DNA of 64,000 nucleotides from the NCBI GenBank assembly GCA_026398135.1, contig JAPLTN010000010.1:1-64000 (forward strand), written 5' to 3'. Source of the DNA: Verrucomicrobiota bacterium. Lineage in GTDB: Bacteria; Verrucomicrobiota; Verrucomicrobiia; Opitutales; Opitutaceae. The notes beneath the pieces are model-generated. The model was not told the DNA's origin, made no database searches, and saw nothing but the letters and a program-made list of their open reading frames with translations. Positions 36,201 through 44,206 of the stretch are shown one piece after another. Both the position numbers and the translations under genes were made by a program. The number at the start of each line of letters is the position of its first letter. Within the stretch, counting starts at the first letter, position 1.

Positions 36201-36628
36201 CATTGCCCGCCGAGGCGCTTCCGGCGACGTCCGGCGAGCCCTTTCCCGCGCGTGCTTTGCGCATCCTGCTTGCCGACGATATTTCGACCAATCAGCAAGT
36301 CGCCCTGCTCTTGCTGAAGCGGCTGGGCTACACCGCCGGGGTGGCGGGCAATGGGCTCGAAGTCTTGGCCGCCGTTGCACATGCGCCCTTTGATGTGATT
36401 TTCCTCGATGTGCAGATGCCTGAGATGGACGGCCTCACCTGCGCGCGCCGCCTCTGCGAAACGTATGCCCGCGAACGGCGGCCGTGGATCATCGCCATGA
36501 CGGCCAATGCGCTGGAAGGGGATCGTGAGCTGTGCCTCGCCGCCGGTATGGACGATTACATCACCAAGCCCATCAGCGGGCAGTCGCTGTCCGCCGCCCT
36601 TGGTCGCTTGCCTGATTTTGCCCGTTAA
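33254..36628 (+). CDS. Hybrid sensor histidine kinase (CHASE, PAS, HisKA, HATPase, REC)
   Basis: A 1124-residue membrane kinase. One N-terminal span (WLLIGLLLVSGLLAW) leads to a periplasmic CHASE domain (about 45-250; FPGAIGLGFIRRVPRERLDAF), then a second span near 305-325. Three PAS-type regions follow (about 350-730), then HisKA with H751 in ANMSHEIRTPMNAVLGM. The HATPase has ILTNLLSNAVKF, DTGIGIP and GGTGLGLAIS. A C-terminal receiver has D1052 in VIFLDVQMPEMDG. It senses a small extracellular ligand and phosphotransfers internally; no response regulator or Hpt gene is adjacent. ATG 33254 preferred over TTG 33245. Confidence 0.92.
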   Translation: MSSKPLPMLRRFSPWLLIGLLLVSGLLAWQAERAAERADQLRGEKLGDRITQEITRRIRQFEYGLHGARSLWPASKSVERDEFAAMVADRELTEKFPGAIGLGFIRRVPRERLDAFITATRADAAPEFKVKSSGTAPDLYVIEFIEPLAQNLAAQGYDVGQEPLRRAAADRAMLSGEPSITAPITLVQARDEGPGFLLFDPIYKTGSHPVTPEERRRQLIGWTYMPLVASRILADVASQAGGELDFELFHGTEPNPSQLIFSHSDRPLSPTVNRGYAGLQSLQIAGQRWTLALSATATFQRASRLGVYSSGCGAFLLGALVLNLGRTASRAKKLAEDITADLSAAVRKSEMLALVATHTTNAVVFTNARREITWVNAGFTRITGYELNEVLGKSPGSVLQCPRTAAATIQAIKECLNREEGFRGEILNRDKNGREYWIALDLVPLRDAAGRLEGFMAIELDISERKLAEANLQEHSERTALALAAGELGLWDWDITTGRTHFDARWAEMIGESFADLRPHVDEWVTRCHPEDLPLAQAALQKHFAGETPLYQCRHRLRHRDGSWRWILDVGKVVSRGPEGAPLRMVGTHQDITAQHLDQMERARQATALEHTGRLARVGSWELDLATGRLSWSDQVRAIHEVGPEFRPSLATALGFYPEEANAAINAAVYAGIERGEAFDVELPLVTALGSQLRVRVQGEAVRKGNRTVVLRGAMQDVTESYRQRAALAAAKEAAEAATRAKADFLANMSHEIRTPMNAVLGMAELLHSTSLTEEQAGFAATLRTSGQALLAIINDILDFSKIESGQLELEQTPVSLRELVDNAKTILAAAATAKGLSLTIGFGPDVPEAIMGDPVRLRQILTNLLSNAVKFTAVGGIRLVVARTHSDDFVARDSNAFSPGAAFSLSFSVHDTGIGIPADRLDRLFKSFSQVDASTTRHYGGTGLGLAISSRLAGLMGGRIQVVSEFGKGSTFRLELEVTPAALPAEALPATSGEPFPARALRILLADDISTNQQVALLLLKRLGYTAGVAGNGLEVLAAVAHAPFDVIFLDVQMPEMDGLTCARRLCETYARERRPWIIAMTANALEGDRELCLAAGMDDYITKPISGQSLSAALGRLPDFAR

Positions 36629-36657
36629 GGCGCGACCGGGGGTTGCACGGTCGCGCC
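36629..36657 (+). terminator. Hairpin just after the hybrid kinase stop
   Basis: A perfect 9-bp stem (GGCGCGACC at 36629-36637 and GGTCGCGCC at 36649-36657) with an 11-base loop, immediately after the stop codon of the kinase. There is no T run, so it is either a weak terminator or an RNA-stabilising 3' hairpin. Confidence 0.5.
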
Positions 36658-36752
36658 AATGGCCTTTGGGCGGCTATTGGCCAAACGGACATTACGTTAT
36701 GGCACACCCAATCTGGCATGGTGTCTGCGCGTTTGATTCCTAATTTATCGCA

Positions 36753-37139
36753 ATGAATGGAAAAATCACGGGCGGCATCGCGCTTAACGGCTTTTTGGCG
36801 GTGGCTTTGGGGGCGTTTGGCGCGCACGCGTTGAAGCCGGTTTTACTGAGGTTGGGGACGCTGGAGATTTGGCAGACCGGCGGGCATTATCAGCTGGCTC
36901 ACAGCGTGGCGGGGCTCGCGCTGGTGGCGTGGGCGCAGGGGCAGCCTGCCTATGCGAGTCGATTGGCGCGAGTGGCGGTTTTGTGGTTGGCGGGGTGTCT
37001 GTTGTTTTCCGGTTCGCTTTATGGCTTGGCGTTGGGCGGTCCGCGTTGGCTGGGGCCGGTCACGCCACTGGGCGGCCTCGCGTTTCTCGCGGGCTGGGGT
37101 TTGTTGGCTTGGGATGCGTTTCGGACGCCGCGAGCCTAG
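36753..37139 (+). CDS. DUF423 (YgdD-type) membrane protein
   Basis: A 128-residue inner-membrane protein with four spans. The conserved start GGIALNGFLAVALGAFGAHAL and the segments IWQTGGHYQLAHSVAGLALVAW and LFSGSLYGLALGG are characteristic of DUF423. Function is unknown in general. It is followed after 23 bp by the CCA-adding-type enzyme gene, which suggests co-transcription with no clear functional link. The ATG at 36753 lacks a Shine-Dalgarno. Confidence 0.88.
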   Translation: MNGKITGGIALNGFLAVALGAFGAHALKPVLLRLGTLEIWQTGGHYQLAHSVAGLALVAWAQGQPAYASRLARVAVLWLAGCLLFSGSLYGLALGGPRWLGPVTPLGGLAFLAGWGLLAWDAFRTPRA

Positions 37140-37162
37140 GCTCACATTTGAAAATTAAGATC

Positions 37163-38563
37163 ATGGAGCTACCGGATGAACTAATACCTGTTTTGACCGC
37201 GCTGCGAAGCGTGGGGCGTCCGCGTATTGTCGGCGGTGCGGTGCGGGATTGGTTGTTGGGCTTGCCCGCCAAGGATCTGGATCTGGAGGTCGGCGGAGCC
37301 TCGTTCGGGGATCTGCACCGGGTGCTGGCTCCGTTGGGTGCCACCGACGTGGTGGGGCGGAGTTTCGGGGTCATCAAGCTGCGCCTCGCCTCGGGGGTGG
37401 AATACGACATCTCGCTGCCGAGGCGCGAATCGAAGACCGGGGCGGGTCATCGCGGTTTCGCGGTGGAGCCTGACGCCACGTTGAGTGACGCGGAGGCGGC
37501 GGCGCGGCGGGATTTTACGGTAAACGCGATCGCGTGGGATCCGGTGACGCGGGTCTTGATCGATCCGCATGGCGGCGAGGCGGATTTGCGGGCGGGGCGG
37601 CTCAGGCATACGAGCGCGGCGTTCGCGGAAGATCCGCTCCGGGTGCTGCGCGGCATGCAGTTGGCGGGCCGTTTCGGGTTCACGCTGGATGCGGCCACGG
37701 CCGAGCTTGGACGGCAAATCTTCGCGACGTATTCAGAATTACCGGTGGAGCGGGTGTGGCACGAGTGGGCCAAGTGGGCGGAGAAATCCGCCCGGCCCTC
37801 GTGCGGGCTGGCGGTTTTGGTGCAGACGGGGTGGCTGGCGCATTTCCCGGAGTTGGCCGCGCTGGTCGGGTGTCCGCAGGATCCGGGCTGGCATCCGGAG
37901 GGCGATGTGTGGGTGCACACCGGGTTTACCTGTGACGCCTTGGCGGCGGATCCGGAATGGCTGGCGGCGTCACCGGGGCGGCGTCTGCGGTTGATGTTGG
38001 CCGCGTTGCTGCACGATGTGGGTAAACCGGGTTGCACCCGGCAGGAGGAAAAGGCGGGGCAACTGCGTTGGGTGAGCCCGGGGCATGAACCAGCCGGAGT
38101 GCCCTTGGCGGAGGCGTTTTTGAGGCGCATCGGGGCTCCGCACGACCATGCGGCGGCGATCACGCCGTTGATTGCCAACCACATGGTTCACCACCACGGC
38201 GGCCCGGAGGGACTGGGCGACAATGCCATCCGTCGGCTCGCGCGAAGGCTGCATCCGGCTACGATTGCGGATTTGGCGCTGATCATGCGGGCGGATAGCA
38301 ACGGGCGTCCGCCGCTGCATTCGCCGGAGACGCTGGCCTTGGTGGAGCGCTTGCGAAGGCGGGCGGATGAATTGGCATTGGTCGATGGCGCGCCGCGACC
38401 GATTTTATTGGGCCGTCATTTGATCGCGGCCGGCCTCAAGCCCGGTCCCGAGTTTAAGGCGTTGCTGGATACTGCGTTTAACGCGCAGTTGGATGGCGCG
38501 TTTGGCGATGAATCGGGCGCGCTCATCTGGTTGAGGAAACATTTGCCGGTTGCCGGCGCGTGA
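37163..38563 (+). CDS. cca: CCA-adding enzyme / poly(A) polymerase family with HD domain
   Basis: A 466-residue class II tRNA nucleotidyltransferase. The catalytic head has RIVGGAVRDWLLGLPAKDLDLEV (GG at 24-25, DLD at 38-40). A second motif, RRDFTVNAIAWDPVTRVLIDP, and the RNA-binding EDPLRVLRGMQLAGRFGF follow. The C-terminal HD domain shows HDVGKPG and MVHHHGGPEG. The enzyme adds or repairs the CCA end of tRNA; an alternative poly(A) polymerase role cannot be excluded. ATG 37163 is preferred, upstream sequence being from the DUF423 gene frame. Confidence 0.92.
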   Translation: MELPDELIPVLTALRSVGRPRIVGGAVRDWLLGLPAKDLDLEVGGASFGDLHRVLAPLGATDVVGRSFGVIKLRLASGVEYDISLPRRESKTGAGHRGFAVEPDATLSDAEAAARRDFTVNAIAWDPVTRVLIDPHGGEADLRAGRLRHTSAAFAEDPLRVLRGMQLAGRFGFTLDAATAELGRQIFATYSELPVERVWHEWAKWAEKSARPSCGLAVLVQTGWLAHFPELAALVGCPQDPGWHPEGDVWVHTGFTCDALAADPEWLAASPGRRLRLMLAALLHDVGKPGCTRQEEKAGQLRWVSPGHEPAGVPLAEAFLRRIGAPHDHAAAITPLIANHMVHHHGGPEGLGDNAIRRLARRLHPATIADLALIMRADSNGRPPLHSPETLALVERLRRRADELALVDGAPRPILLGRHLIAAGLKPGPEFKALLDTAFNAQLDGAFGDESGALIWLRKHLPVAGA

Positions 38564-38665
38564 AAGGTTCGCACCGCGCGGCTCAGGGTGGTCGTTTCTG
38601 TCCTGGTTTCATGCTAAGTGCGCCTCGACCTTACGGTGGGGACGCAGTTTTCTAATCCTTTTCCC

Positions 38666-39613
38666 ATGCCTACCCAACTCGATCAGCTCAAGCAGTTCAC
38701 CATCGTGGTCGCCGACACCGGCGACTTCCAAAGCATGAAGGCCTTTGCGCCTCGCGATGCCACCACCAACCCCTCGCTCATCCTCAAGGCCGCCGCCATG
38801 CCCGAGTATGCGGCGTTGCTGGACAAAGCCATCGCCGACGCCGGGGCCAGCGCCCGCCTCGATCAGGTGATCGACCGCCTGCTGGTCGTTTTCGGCCTCG
38901 AAATCCTCAAGATCGTCCCAGGCCGCGTGTCCTCCGAAGTGGACGCCCGCCTGTCCTTCGACACCACCGGCACCCTCGCCAAGGCCCGCGAGATCATCGC
39001 GCTCTACGAGAAGGCCGGCATTTCCAAAGACCGCGTGCTGATCAAAATCGCCTCAACTTGGGAAGGCATCAAGGCGGCCGAGATCCTCGAAAAGGAAGGC
39101 ATCCACTGCAATCTTACCCTGCTTTTCAGCTTCGCCCAAGCGGTGGCCTGCGCCGAAGCCAAGATCACGCTCATCTCGCCTTTCGTCGGCCGCATCCTCG
39201 ACTGGCACAAGGCCAAGACCCCCGCCGCAGACTTCTCCGGCGCGAAGGACCCCGGCGTCATCTCCGTGACCCAGATTTACACCTATTATAAGAAGTTCGG
39301 CTACAAGACCGAGGTCATGGGCGCGTCCTTCCGAAACAAAGGCGAAGTCCTCGAGCTCGCGGGCTGCGACCTGCTGACCATCGCTCCGACCCTGCTGGCC
39401 GAGCTCGCCGCCAGCAACGAGACCGTGGTGCGCCAACTCGATCCGGTGTGCGCCGCCGCCGCCACGCTCAATCAAGTCTTGTTCGATGAAAAAGCCTTCC
39501 GTTTCGCGATGAACGAAGACGCCCTCGCCACCGAAAAGACCGCCGAGGGCGTCCGCCTTTTCAGCGCCGACATCGTGAAGCTGGAGCTACTCATCGCCAG
39601 CAAGCGCAAGTAA
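38666..39613 (+). CDS. tal: Transaldolase
   Basis: A 315-residue transaldolase of the TalB type, in the pentose phosphate pathway: it transfers a dihydroxyacetone unit between sedoheptulose 7-phosphate and glyceraldehyde 3-phosphate. The Schiff-base lysine is K127 in [15 protein letters not shown]. Other conserved parts are [12 protein letters not shown] and [13 protein letters not shown]. Start ATG 38666 is preceded by a pyrimidine-rich leader rather than a Shine-Dalgarno. It is followed by an intrinsic terminator. Compared with its neighbours it is rich in codons ending in C, consistent with high expression. Confidence 0.96.
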   Translation: MPTQLDQLKQFTIVVADTGDFQSMKAFAPRDATTNPSLILKAAAMPEYAALLDKAIADAGASARLDQVIDRLLVVFGLEILKIVPGRVSSEVDARLSFDTTGTLAKAREIIALYEKAGISKDRVLIKIASTWEGIKAAEILEKEGIHCNLTLLFSFAQAVACAEAKITLISPFVGRILDWHKAKTPAADFSGAKDPGVISVTQIYTYYKKFGYKTEVMGASFRNKGEVLELAGCDLLTIAPTLLAELAASNETVVRQLDPVCAAAATLNQVLFDEKAFRFAMNEDALATEKTAEGVRLFSADIVKLELLIASKRK

Positions 39614-39647
39614 GCCGCTTCTGTGCTGCACGCAGTGCATAATGATC

Positions 39648-39687
39648 CACCCCGATCCGCCCGGTGCGGAGCGGGGTGTTTTGTTTT
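39648..39687 (+). terminator. Intrinsic terminator after transaldolase
   Basis: A 13-bp stem (39648-39660 with 39666-39678, one mismatch) with a 5-base loop CCGGT, then a T-rich run interrupted by one G. It lies 35 bases past the transaldolase stop. Confidence 0.82.
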
Positions 39688-39729
39688 CACCGGCTCGACA
39701 TTGGCCCGTGCTCATTTCCACTCGCGCCC

Positions 39730-41874
39730 ATGCTTCGCGCCTTTCAGTGGGATCTCGCCCGCCAAGTCGAGCGACTCGACCACCTCTTAGAACTCCTGCC
39801 GCGCTATGCCGCGTGGGGTTATCAACGCCTTTACCTGCATCTCGAAGACGCGGTCGATTATCCCTCGCTGCCCGGTGTCGCGCGGGCCGACGCTTATTCC
39901 TGGGCGCAGTTTAGCCGACTCGTCGCCGCCGCCACCGCGCATGGCATCGCGGTGGTGCCGATCGCGAACTTGCTCGGCCACACCCAGTATTTGATCAAAA
40001 CCGACGCTTGGCGCGACCTGAACGAGCTGCGCGATCCGGCCACCGGCGCGGCCCTGCCTGCGGGCCAGATATGCCCCTTGCATCCGCGCTTGCCCGAGTT
40101 GGTGGAGAAACTCTTTCGCGACCTCGCTCCGCTGTGCACGGCGGGCGAGATACACTGCGGACTCGATGAAAGTTTCCACCTCGGGAAACATCCTCTCTCC
40201 CGCGCTGAAGTGGCGGAAATCGGGCTGGCTGCGCATTTCGCCGGGCACGTTGACCGGCTTCGAGTTTCCGCCGCCCGCCACGGGCTGCGTCTCGGATTAT
40301 GGGCCGACATGCTGGCCCTCTTACCCGACGCAATCGCTCTTCTAGCCAAGGTTTCTCATCCCACCAGTCTGCCACTGGTCCCGGCAAAGTGTAACCAAAT
40401 TGGTTACACTTTGCCGGGACCGGGCTCGGAGGGAGCATCCGAGTTGGTGGCTTACGACTGGTATTACCACCCTTTCGGTCGCAGGCCGCGTCTGGAGCTG
40501 CGCACTTTTGCGGAATACGACTTGGCCCCGGCGCTGGCGGCGGCGGGCATCGACTATTGGGCGTGTCCTATGAACGGGGCTTTTCGTCACGAGTCCGCAC
40601 CGGTTTGGTCCGACCGCCTGCGGAATCTCGCTGACTGGTGGCGTCGCGCGCAGACGACCCGAGCGGCTGGATTTTTGGTGACGAGTTGGGAGCCCTATCG
40701 ACTCGCTTTGCCCACGACCACGCTGATGGATGCCGCCGCTGCGGCTTTATGGCTTGAGCCCGAAGCGGGCTGCGATGCGGCAAGTCTGCTCGCCTCAGGA
40801 TTGCGACGTTTCTGCGCTTTTACGCCGCGACTCAAGCGGAGCCTTCCTCTGCACACGGAAAAGTGTAACCAATTTGGTTACACTTTTCCGTGTGCAGGAA
40901 TGGAGTTGGGCAAAGCGGGGTGGGGGGGGGCGGGGGAGCGGGAGTTGGCGAGGCGGCTGCTGGCTTCGGATGAGACTGCGTTTGTCGGTAATTCCCGGTG
41001 GGAGATTAATCTCGGCTGGGCCCCCGTGGCCGGGCGACGCGAGAGCGGCGTGCCACATGCTCGGGCTGCACGTCAACTGGAACGGCTCGCCGCCACGCCT
41101 GCGCTCGCGAGAGATGAGTTGGCGGCGTTGCGCGCCACGCTTTTGTTCCAGGCTTATGTCGCTCAGCGCGAGGTTTTCGTGCGCTCCGCCGCCGGGTTGG
41201 TGCACCGCTTGCGACGACAGGCCGGGCAGGCGCGGGCGCAGGCCGCCATCGTCGCACTGACCGAGATGTGCATCGATTTTTCGGCCAAGCTCCGCGCGGC
41301 GAAGTCGGCCGCCCGCGCGATGTGGGTGGCCTCGCGCCCGGCGGGGAGTTTTGCCACGTCGCAAAACGCGCGGGCCTTGGCGGCGGACGCGGACCGCGTG
41401 CGCGCGCTGCGGGTTTGGCTCCGCTCGGCGGCGCGTGACCAGCAGGCGGCGTTTCTGCCGTCTCCTGTTGCGGGGCGCTGGACGCTGCGTTTCACGCTGC
41501 ATCACTTCGCGCCCTGCCATCAAAAAGTCGTGGTAGAGCAACAACAGCCCGACGGCGCTTGGCGCGAGCTTTACGGGCGGGTTTTAATCGAGTTTCGCGC
41601 CGCCGCCGCCCGCGCGCACACTCCGCAGTTGCGTTTTGAGCTGGCGTGTCCGGTGGACGATGCCGCCGCGCCGCTGCGTATCGCCTCGCGTTGCCTGGGC
41701 GAATTTGCCGTCAGTCATATCGAGTTGACCGATGGCGTTACCACTCAAACGCACTGGCCACTGCGCCAGCGTCATACTCTCGGACGTCCCGCCGCCGCAT
41801 CCGGTTGGCCAGTGATCGACTGGGCAACCAATACCGCGACTCTTCCGCTGGTCTGGGGGCGGCCCCAAGAGTGA
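39730..41874 (+). CDS. GH20-like glycoside hydrolase with in-frame palindrome insertions
   Basis: A 714-residue protein resembling glycoside hydrolase family 20 (beta-N-acetylhexosaminidase). The N-terminal TIM-barrel part has RYAAWGYQRLYLHLEDAV and IANLLGHTQYL; the paired acids D146-E147 in HCGLDESFHLGKHP fit the GH20 catalytic Asp-Glu; DWYYHPF follows. Two perfect DNA palindromes lie inside the frame (near residues 217-231 and 374-390) and encode KCNQIGYT and KCNQFGYT. The C-terminal 300 residues form helices and a beta domain (WTLRFTLHHFAPCHQK). No signal peptide, so it may act in the cytoplasm. ATG 39730 matches the barrel start. Confidence 0.65.
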   Translation: MLRAFQWDLARQVERLDHLLELLPRYAAWGYQRLYLHLEDAVDYPSLPGVARADAYSWAQFSRLVAAATAHGIAVVPIANLLGHTQYLIKTDAWRDLNELRDPATGAALPAGQICPLHPRLPELVEKLFRDLAPLCTAGEIHCGLDESFHLGKHPLSRAEVAEIGLAAHFAGHVDRLRVSAARHGLRLGLWADMLALLPDAIALLAKVSHPTSLPLVPAKCNQIGYTLPGPGSEGASELVAYDWYYHPFGRRPRLELRTFAEYDLAPALAAAGIDYWACPMNGAFRHESAPVWSDRLRNLADWWRRAQTTRAAGFLVTSWEPYRLALPTTTLMDAAAAALWLEPEAGCDAASLLASGLRRFCAFTPRLKRSLPLHTEKCNQFGYTFPCAGMELGKAGWGGAGERELARRLLASDETAFVGNSRWEINLGWAPVAGRRESGVPHARAARQLERLAATPALARDELAALRATLLFQAYVAQREVFVRSAAGLVHRLRRQAGQARAQAAIVALTEMCIDFSAKLRAAKSAARAMWVASRPAGSFATSQNARALAADADRVRALRVWLRSAARDQQAAFLPSPVAGRWTLRFTLHHFAPCHQKVVVEQQQPDGAWRELYGRVLIEFRAAAARAHTPQLRFELACPVDDAAAPLRIASRCLGEFAVSHIELTDGVTTQTHWPLRQRHTLGRPAAASGWPVIDWATNTATLPLVWGRPQE
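40377..40421. repeat. Intragenic perfect palindrome, copy 1
   Basis: A 45-base inverted repeat with 22-bp perfectly complementary arms around the single central base 40399. The core (GTGTAACCAA on the left, TTGGTTACAC on the right) is shared with copy 2 at 40849-40897. The outer stem differs from copy 2 but remains fully paired. It lies in frame in the GH20-like gene and encodes PAKCNQIGYTLPG. Resembles the idea of intragenic palindromic elements such as those of Rickettsia; identity of the family unknown. Confidence 0.85.
40849..40897. repeat. Intragenic perfect palindrome, copy 2
   Basis: A 49-base inverted repeat with 24-bp perfect arms around the central base 40873. The core is the same as copy 1 except that the central base is T rather than A, so this core is the exact reverse complement of the first. 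The frame encodes TEKCNQFGYTFPC. It has the same codon phase as copy 1. Confidence 0.85.
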
Positions 41875-41917
41875 CCGCGGCCTGCCTGCGGTTCGCGCAG
41901 TTTAGCGCGGACTCCGT

Positions 41918-42685
41918 TCAGGCGCGAAGGGTGCGTAAAACCTCGGCGTGCAGCTCTGGCGTGGTCGCTGCGATGGTGTGCTCCGCCGGGTAGGCGGGAC
42001 CGCCCTGCCAGTCGGTGATGACGCCGCCCGCGCCGCGCACCACTGGCACGAGTGCGGCGATGTCCCAAGGGTTCATGATGGGATCGAGCGCCACGTCGGC
42101 GTGGCCGCAGGCGAGGAGCAGGTAGCCGTAACAATCGCCCCAGGTGCGAGTCAGGCGGGCGCGGGTTACCAAGCGCTCGCACGCGGCGGGATCTTGGTAA
42201 CGGGCGAGATTTTGGTAATCGCTGGTCAACACGGTCGCCTCGGCCAGAGGACGGGTGGCACGGCAGCGCACCGGGCGACCGTTTAGCGTGGTAGTGATGT
42301 TGTCGCCGATCAGGAGCTGGCCGAGGATGGGCTGGTGGATGCAGCCGAGCACGGGTTGACCGTGGTGGAGCAGACCGATGAGCGTGCCCCAGAGAGGCAC
42401 GGCGGTAATGAAGCTTTTGGTGCCGTCGATCGGATCGAGCACCCAGACCCACTCGGCGTCGGCGCGCTCGGCGCCCATTTCCTCGCCGATGATGCCGTGC
42501 TCGGGGAAACGCGCGTTGATGCGACGGCGGAGCAGTTCCTCCGCCCCCCGGTCTGCGGCGGTGACGGGCGAGGCGTCACCCTTGTTCTCCACCGCCAGAT
42601 CCGTACGGCCGAAAAAGGGGCGGATAAAGTCTCCGCTTTCGGCGGCGAGTTCGGCGATAAAGGCGTGGTAGGGGGCGAGGTCCAT
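41918..42685 (-). CDS. hisN: Histidinol-phosphatase / inositol monophosphatase family (HisN type)
   Basis: A 255-residue Li+-sensitive phosphatase. Metal ligands are seen as E68 in IIGEEMG, D84-T89 in VLDPIDGTKSF, and the C-terminal D in MNPWDIAALVPVVRGAGG. The HisN subfamily is suggested by TAADRGAEELLRRRI and GDCYGYLLLACGHADVALDP. It would remove the phosphate from histidinol phosphate in histidine synthesis, although inositol monophosphatase activity is an alternative. ATG 42685 agrees with family length. Convergent with the GH20-like gene (43-bp gap). Confidence 0.85.
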   Translation of the reverse strand: MDLAPYHAFIAELAAESGDFIRPFFGRTDLAVENKGDASPVTAADRGAEELLRRRINARFPEHGIIGEEMGAERADAEWVWVLDPIDGTKSFITAVPLWGTLIGLLHHGQPVLGCIHQPILGQLLIGDNITTTLNGRPVRCRATRPLAEATVLTSDYQNLARYQDPAACERLVTRARLTRTWGDCYGYLLLACGHADVALDPIMNPWDIAALVPVVRGAGGVITDWQGGPAYPAEHTIAATTPELHAEVLRTLRA

Positions 42686-42746
42686 GGAAGGGTGCGGCAA
42701 TTGTTTTTGTCTGCGGAAGCGGCGAAAGCACACGTAAAATTTTAGG

Positions 42747-43457
42747 ATGGGTTCGGCGCGTCGCCCGGTGTTGCGTGGGGTCGTGGGCAACGCATGGCCG
42801 GAACACCTTATTCATTTCGTCGATTTTGAGGGATCCACCGTGTCTGGAATCCTCGAATACGGCGTGGTTTCGCTGCGCGGCGGCGAGATCGTGGCGACGC
42901 GGAGCCGCATCTGCCGGGCGGTGGGCCGGGTGCGACCCGAAGACGCGGCCTTGCACGGGCTGGACGCGGCGGCGACCGTTGGCTGTGCGCCTTTCGCCGA
43001 CGATTTCGAGGTCTTCGCCGCCTTGCGCGAGAGCGGTCCGCTGGCGGCGCATTTCGCCAACGCCGAGAACACCTTGCTCAAGGCAGTCTGGGCCTATGCG
43101 CGTAATGCGCCGGATTATTCCAAGAGCGACTCGGCGAGCGCGCCGACTTGGGGGCCGTGGATCGACACCGGCCGGCTTTATCCGCAGGCGCGTGGCGCGG
43201 GGGCATCGGCCAAACTAGGCGAGATTATCGCCGCCGAGGGTTTGCAGGCGCAGCTGGATGCGCTGGCAGCCGAACTTTGTCCGCCGGAGCGCCGCCGCTA
43301 CCATGCCGCGCTTTATGATGCGTTGGCCGGAGCCTTGATTTTGAGTCGGCTGGCCGCGATGCCCGGTTGGGGCGACAAATCGCTGCGCTGGCTGCTCGAA
43401 CACAGCACGCTGGATGCGGTGCGGCGGGAAACCTTACGCCAGGACGAGCTGTTCTAG
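42747..43457 (+). CDS. DEDD-family exonuclease (DnaQ-like)
   Basis: A 236-residue protein with the exonuclease motifs of the DnaQ/RNase T superfamily: Exo I FVDFEGS (D and E), Exo II HFANAENTLL with the second acidic position, and Exo III HAALYDALAGALIL with H and D. It probably degrades or proofreads nucleic acid 3' ends. It lacks polymerase or helicase fusions, and the substrate is unknown. Its last 24 bases overlap the convergent HAD gene. First ATG 42747 is used; a later start is possible. Confidence 0.75.
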   Translation: MGSARRPVLRGVVGNAWPEHLIHFVDFEGSTVSGILEYGVVSLRGGEIVATRSRICRAVGRVRPEDAALHGLDAAATVGCAPFADDFEVFAALRESGPLAAHFANAENTLLKAVWAYARNAPDYSKSDSASAPTWGPWIDTGRLYPQARGAGASAKLGEIIAAEGLQAQLDALAAELCPPERRRYHAALYDALAGALILSRLAAMPGWGDKSLRWLLEHSTLDAVRRETLRQDELF

Positions 43458-44084
43458 GCGCGCCAGCGTGACCTCGGTCATGGCGGTGGCGCGCAGGGTG
43501 GCGTGGGCGAACACGTCGCCGACCGTGGACGGGTTGGGCACCACCACCACGCGTAATCCGGCGGAGGAGGCGGCGACATGGCCGGGCAATGAATCCTCAA
43601 AGGCGACGGCTTCGGCGGCGTTGAGGTCGAGGCGACGCAGAGCTTCCAGATAGGCGTCGGGCGCGGGCTTGGGGCGGGCCACATCGTCGCGGCAAACCAC
43701 GGTGGCGAACCGCTCGAATAAACCACGCGCTTTGAGGTGGGTATCCACATGGGCGTGGGACGAATTGGAGGCCATCGCGAGGCGCAGACCGGCGGCGCGG
43801 GCGGCATCGAGCAGGTCGAGCACGCCGGGCAGAATCGGAGCTTCGCGACAGAGTTGGCGGGTGAGGGCGAGAAACCGCGTTTCCAGCTCGGCGCGGTCGT
43901 GCGTGGCGGGAAAGGCGGCCCACAAATCGGCTTTCACGTTCACGTGGCCGACCGTGGCGTGCAGGATGCGCGGGTCGGCGTTTAGGCCGGCCCGGGCGTG
44001 CAGGTGTTTCCATGCGTTAAGCGTCGCGGTCTCGGTATCCACGATGAGGCCGTCGAAGTCGAAAATGAGTCCGCGCAAAGGCAT
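43434..44084 (-). CDS. HAD-family hydrolase (beta-phosphoglucomutase-like)
   Basis: A 216-residue haloacid dehalogenase phosphatase with motif I IFDFDGLIVDTE (nucleophile D and acid D), motif II MASNSSHAH, motif III KPAPDAYL, and motif IV VAFEDSLPG. The fold with a helical cap matches beta-phosphoglucomutase and related sugar-phosphate or phosphoglycolate phosphatases. Exact substrate unknown. ATG 44084 was chosen; a GTG at 44093 adds three residues. Convergent overlap with the exonuclease gene. Confidence 0.88.
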   Translation of the reverse strand: MPLRGLIFDFDGLIVDTETATLNAWKHLHARAGLNADPRILHATVGHVNVKADLWAAFPATHDRAELETRFLALTRQLCREAPILPGVLDLLDAARAAGLRLAMASNSSHAHVDTHLKARGLFERFATVVCRDDVARPKPAPDAYLEALRRLDLNAAEAVAFEDSLPGHVAASSAGLRVVVVPNPSTVGDVFAHATLRATAMTEVTLARLEQLVLA

Positions 44085-44206
44085 GTCGCCCACGGTGCGG
44101 GTCGGCGTGCGCCGCGCAAGCTGGACGCCGATTCACTTTCGCATAGCGGTGTGGGATGCACCGTGCCTCCGCCGTTTTTATGGCGTTCACCCCACTCCTT
44201 TTCTCC

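Noticed and set aside
31407-42685. Reading the two Li+-phosphatase-like genes as one duplicated pair
   Set aside because: They share DPIDGT but differ in length (337 and 255 residues) and surrounding motifs, and are 9 kb apart on opposite strands. They are distant family members, not recent duplicates.
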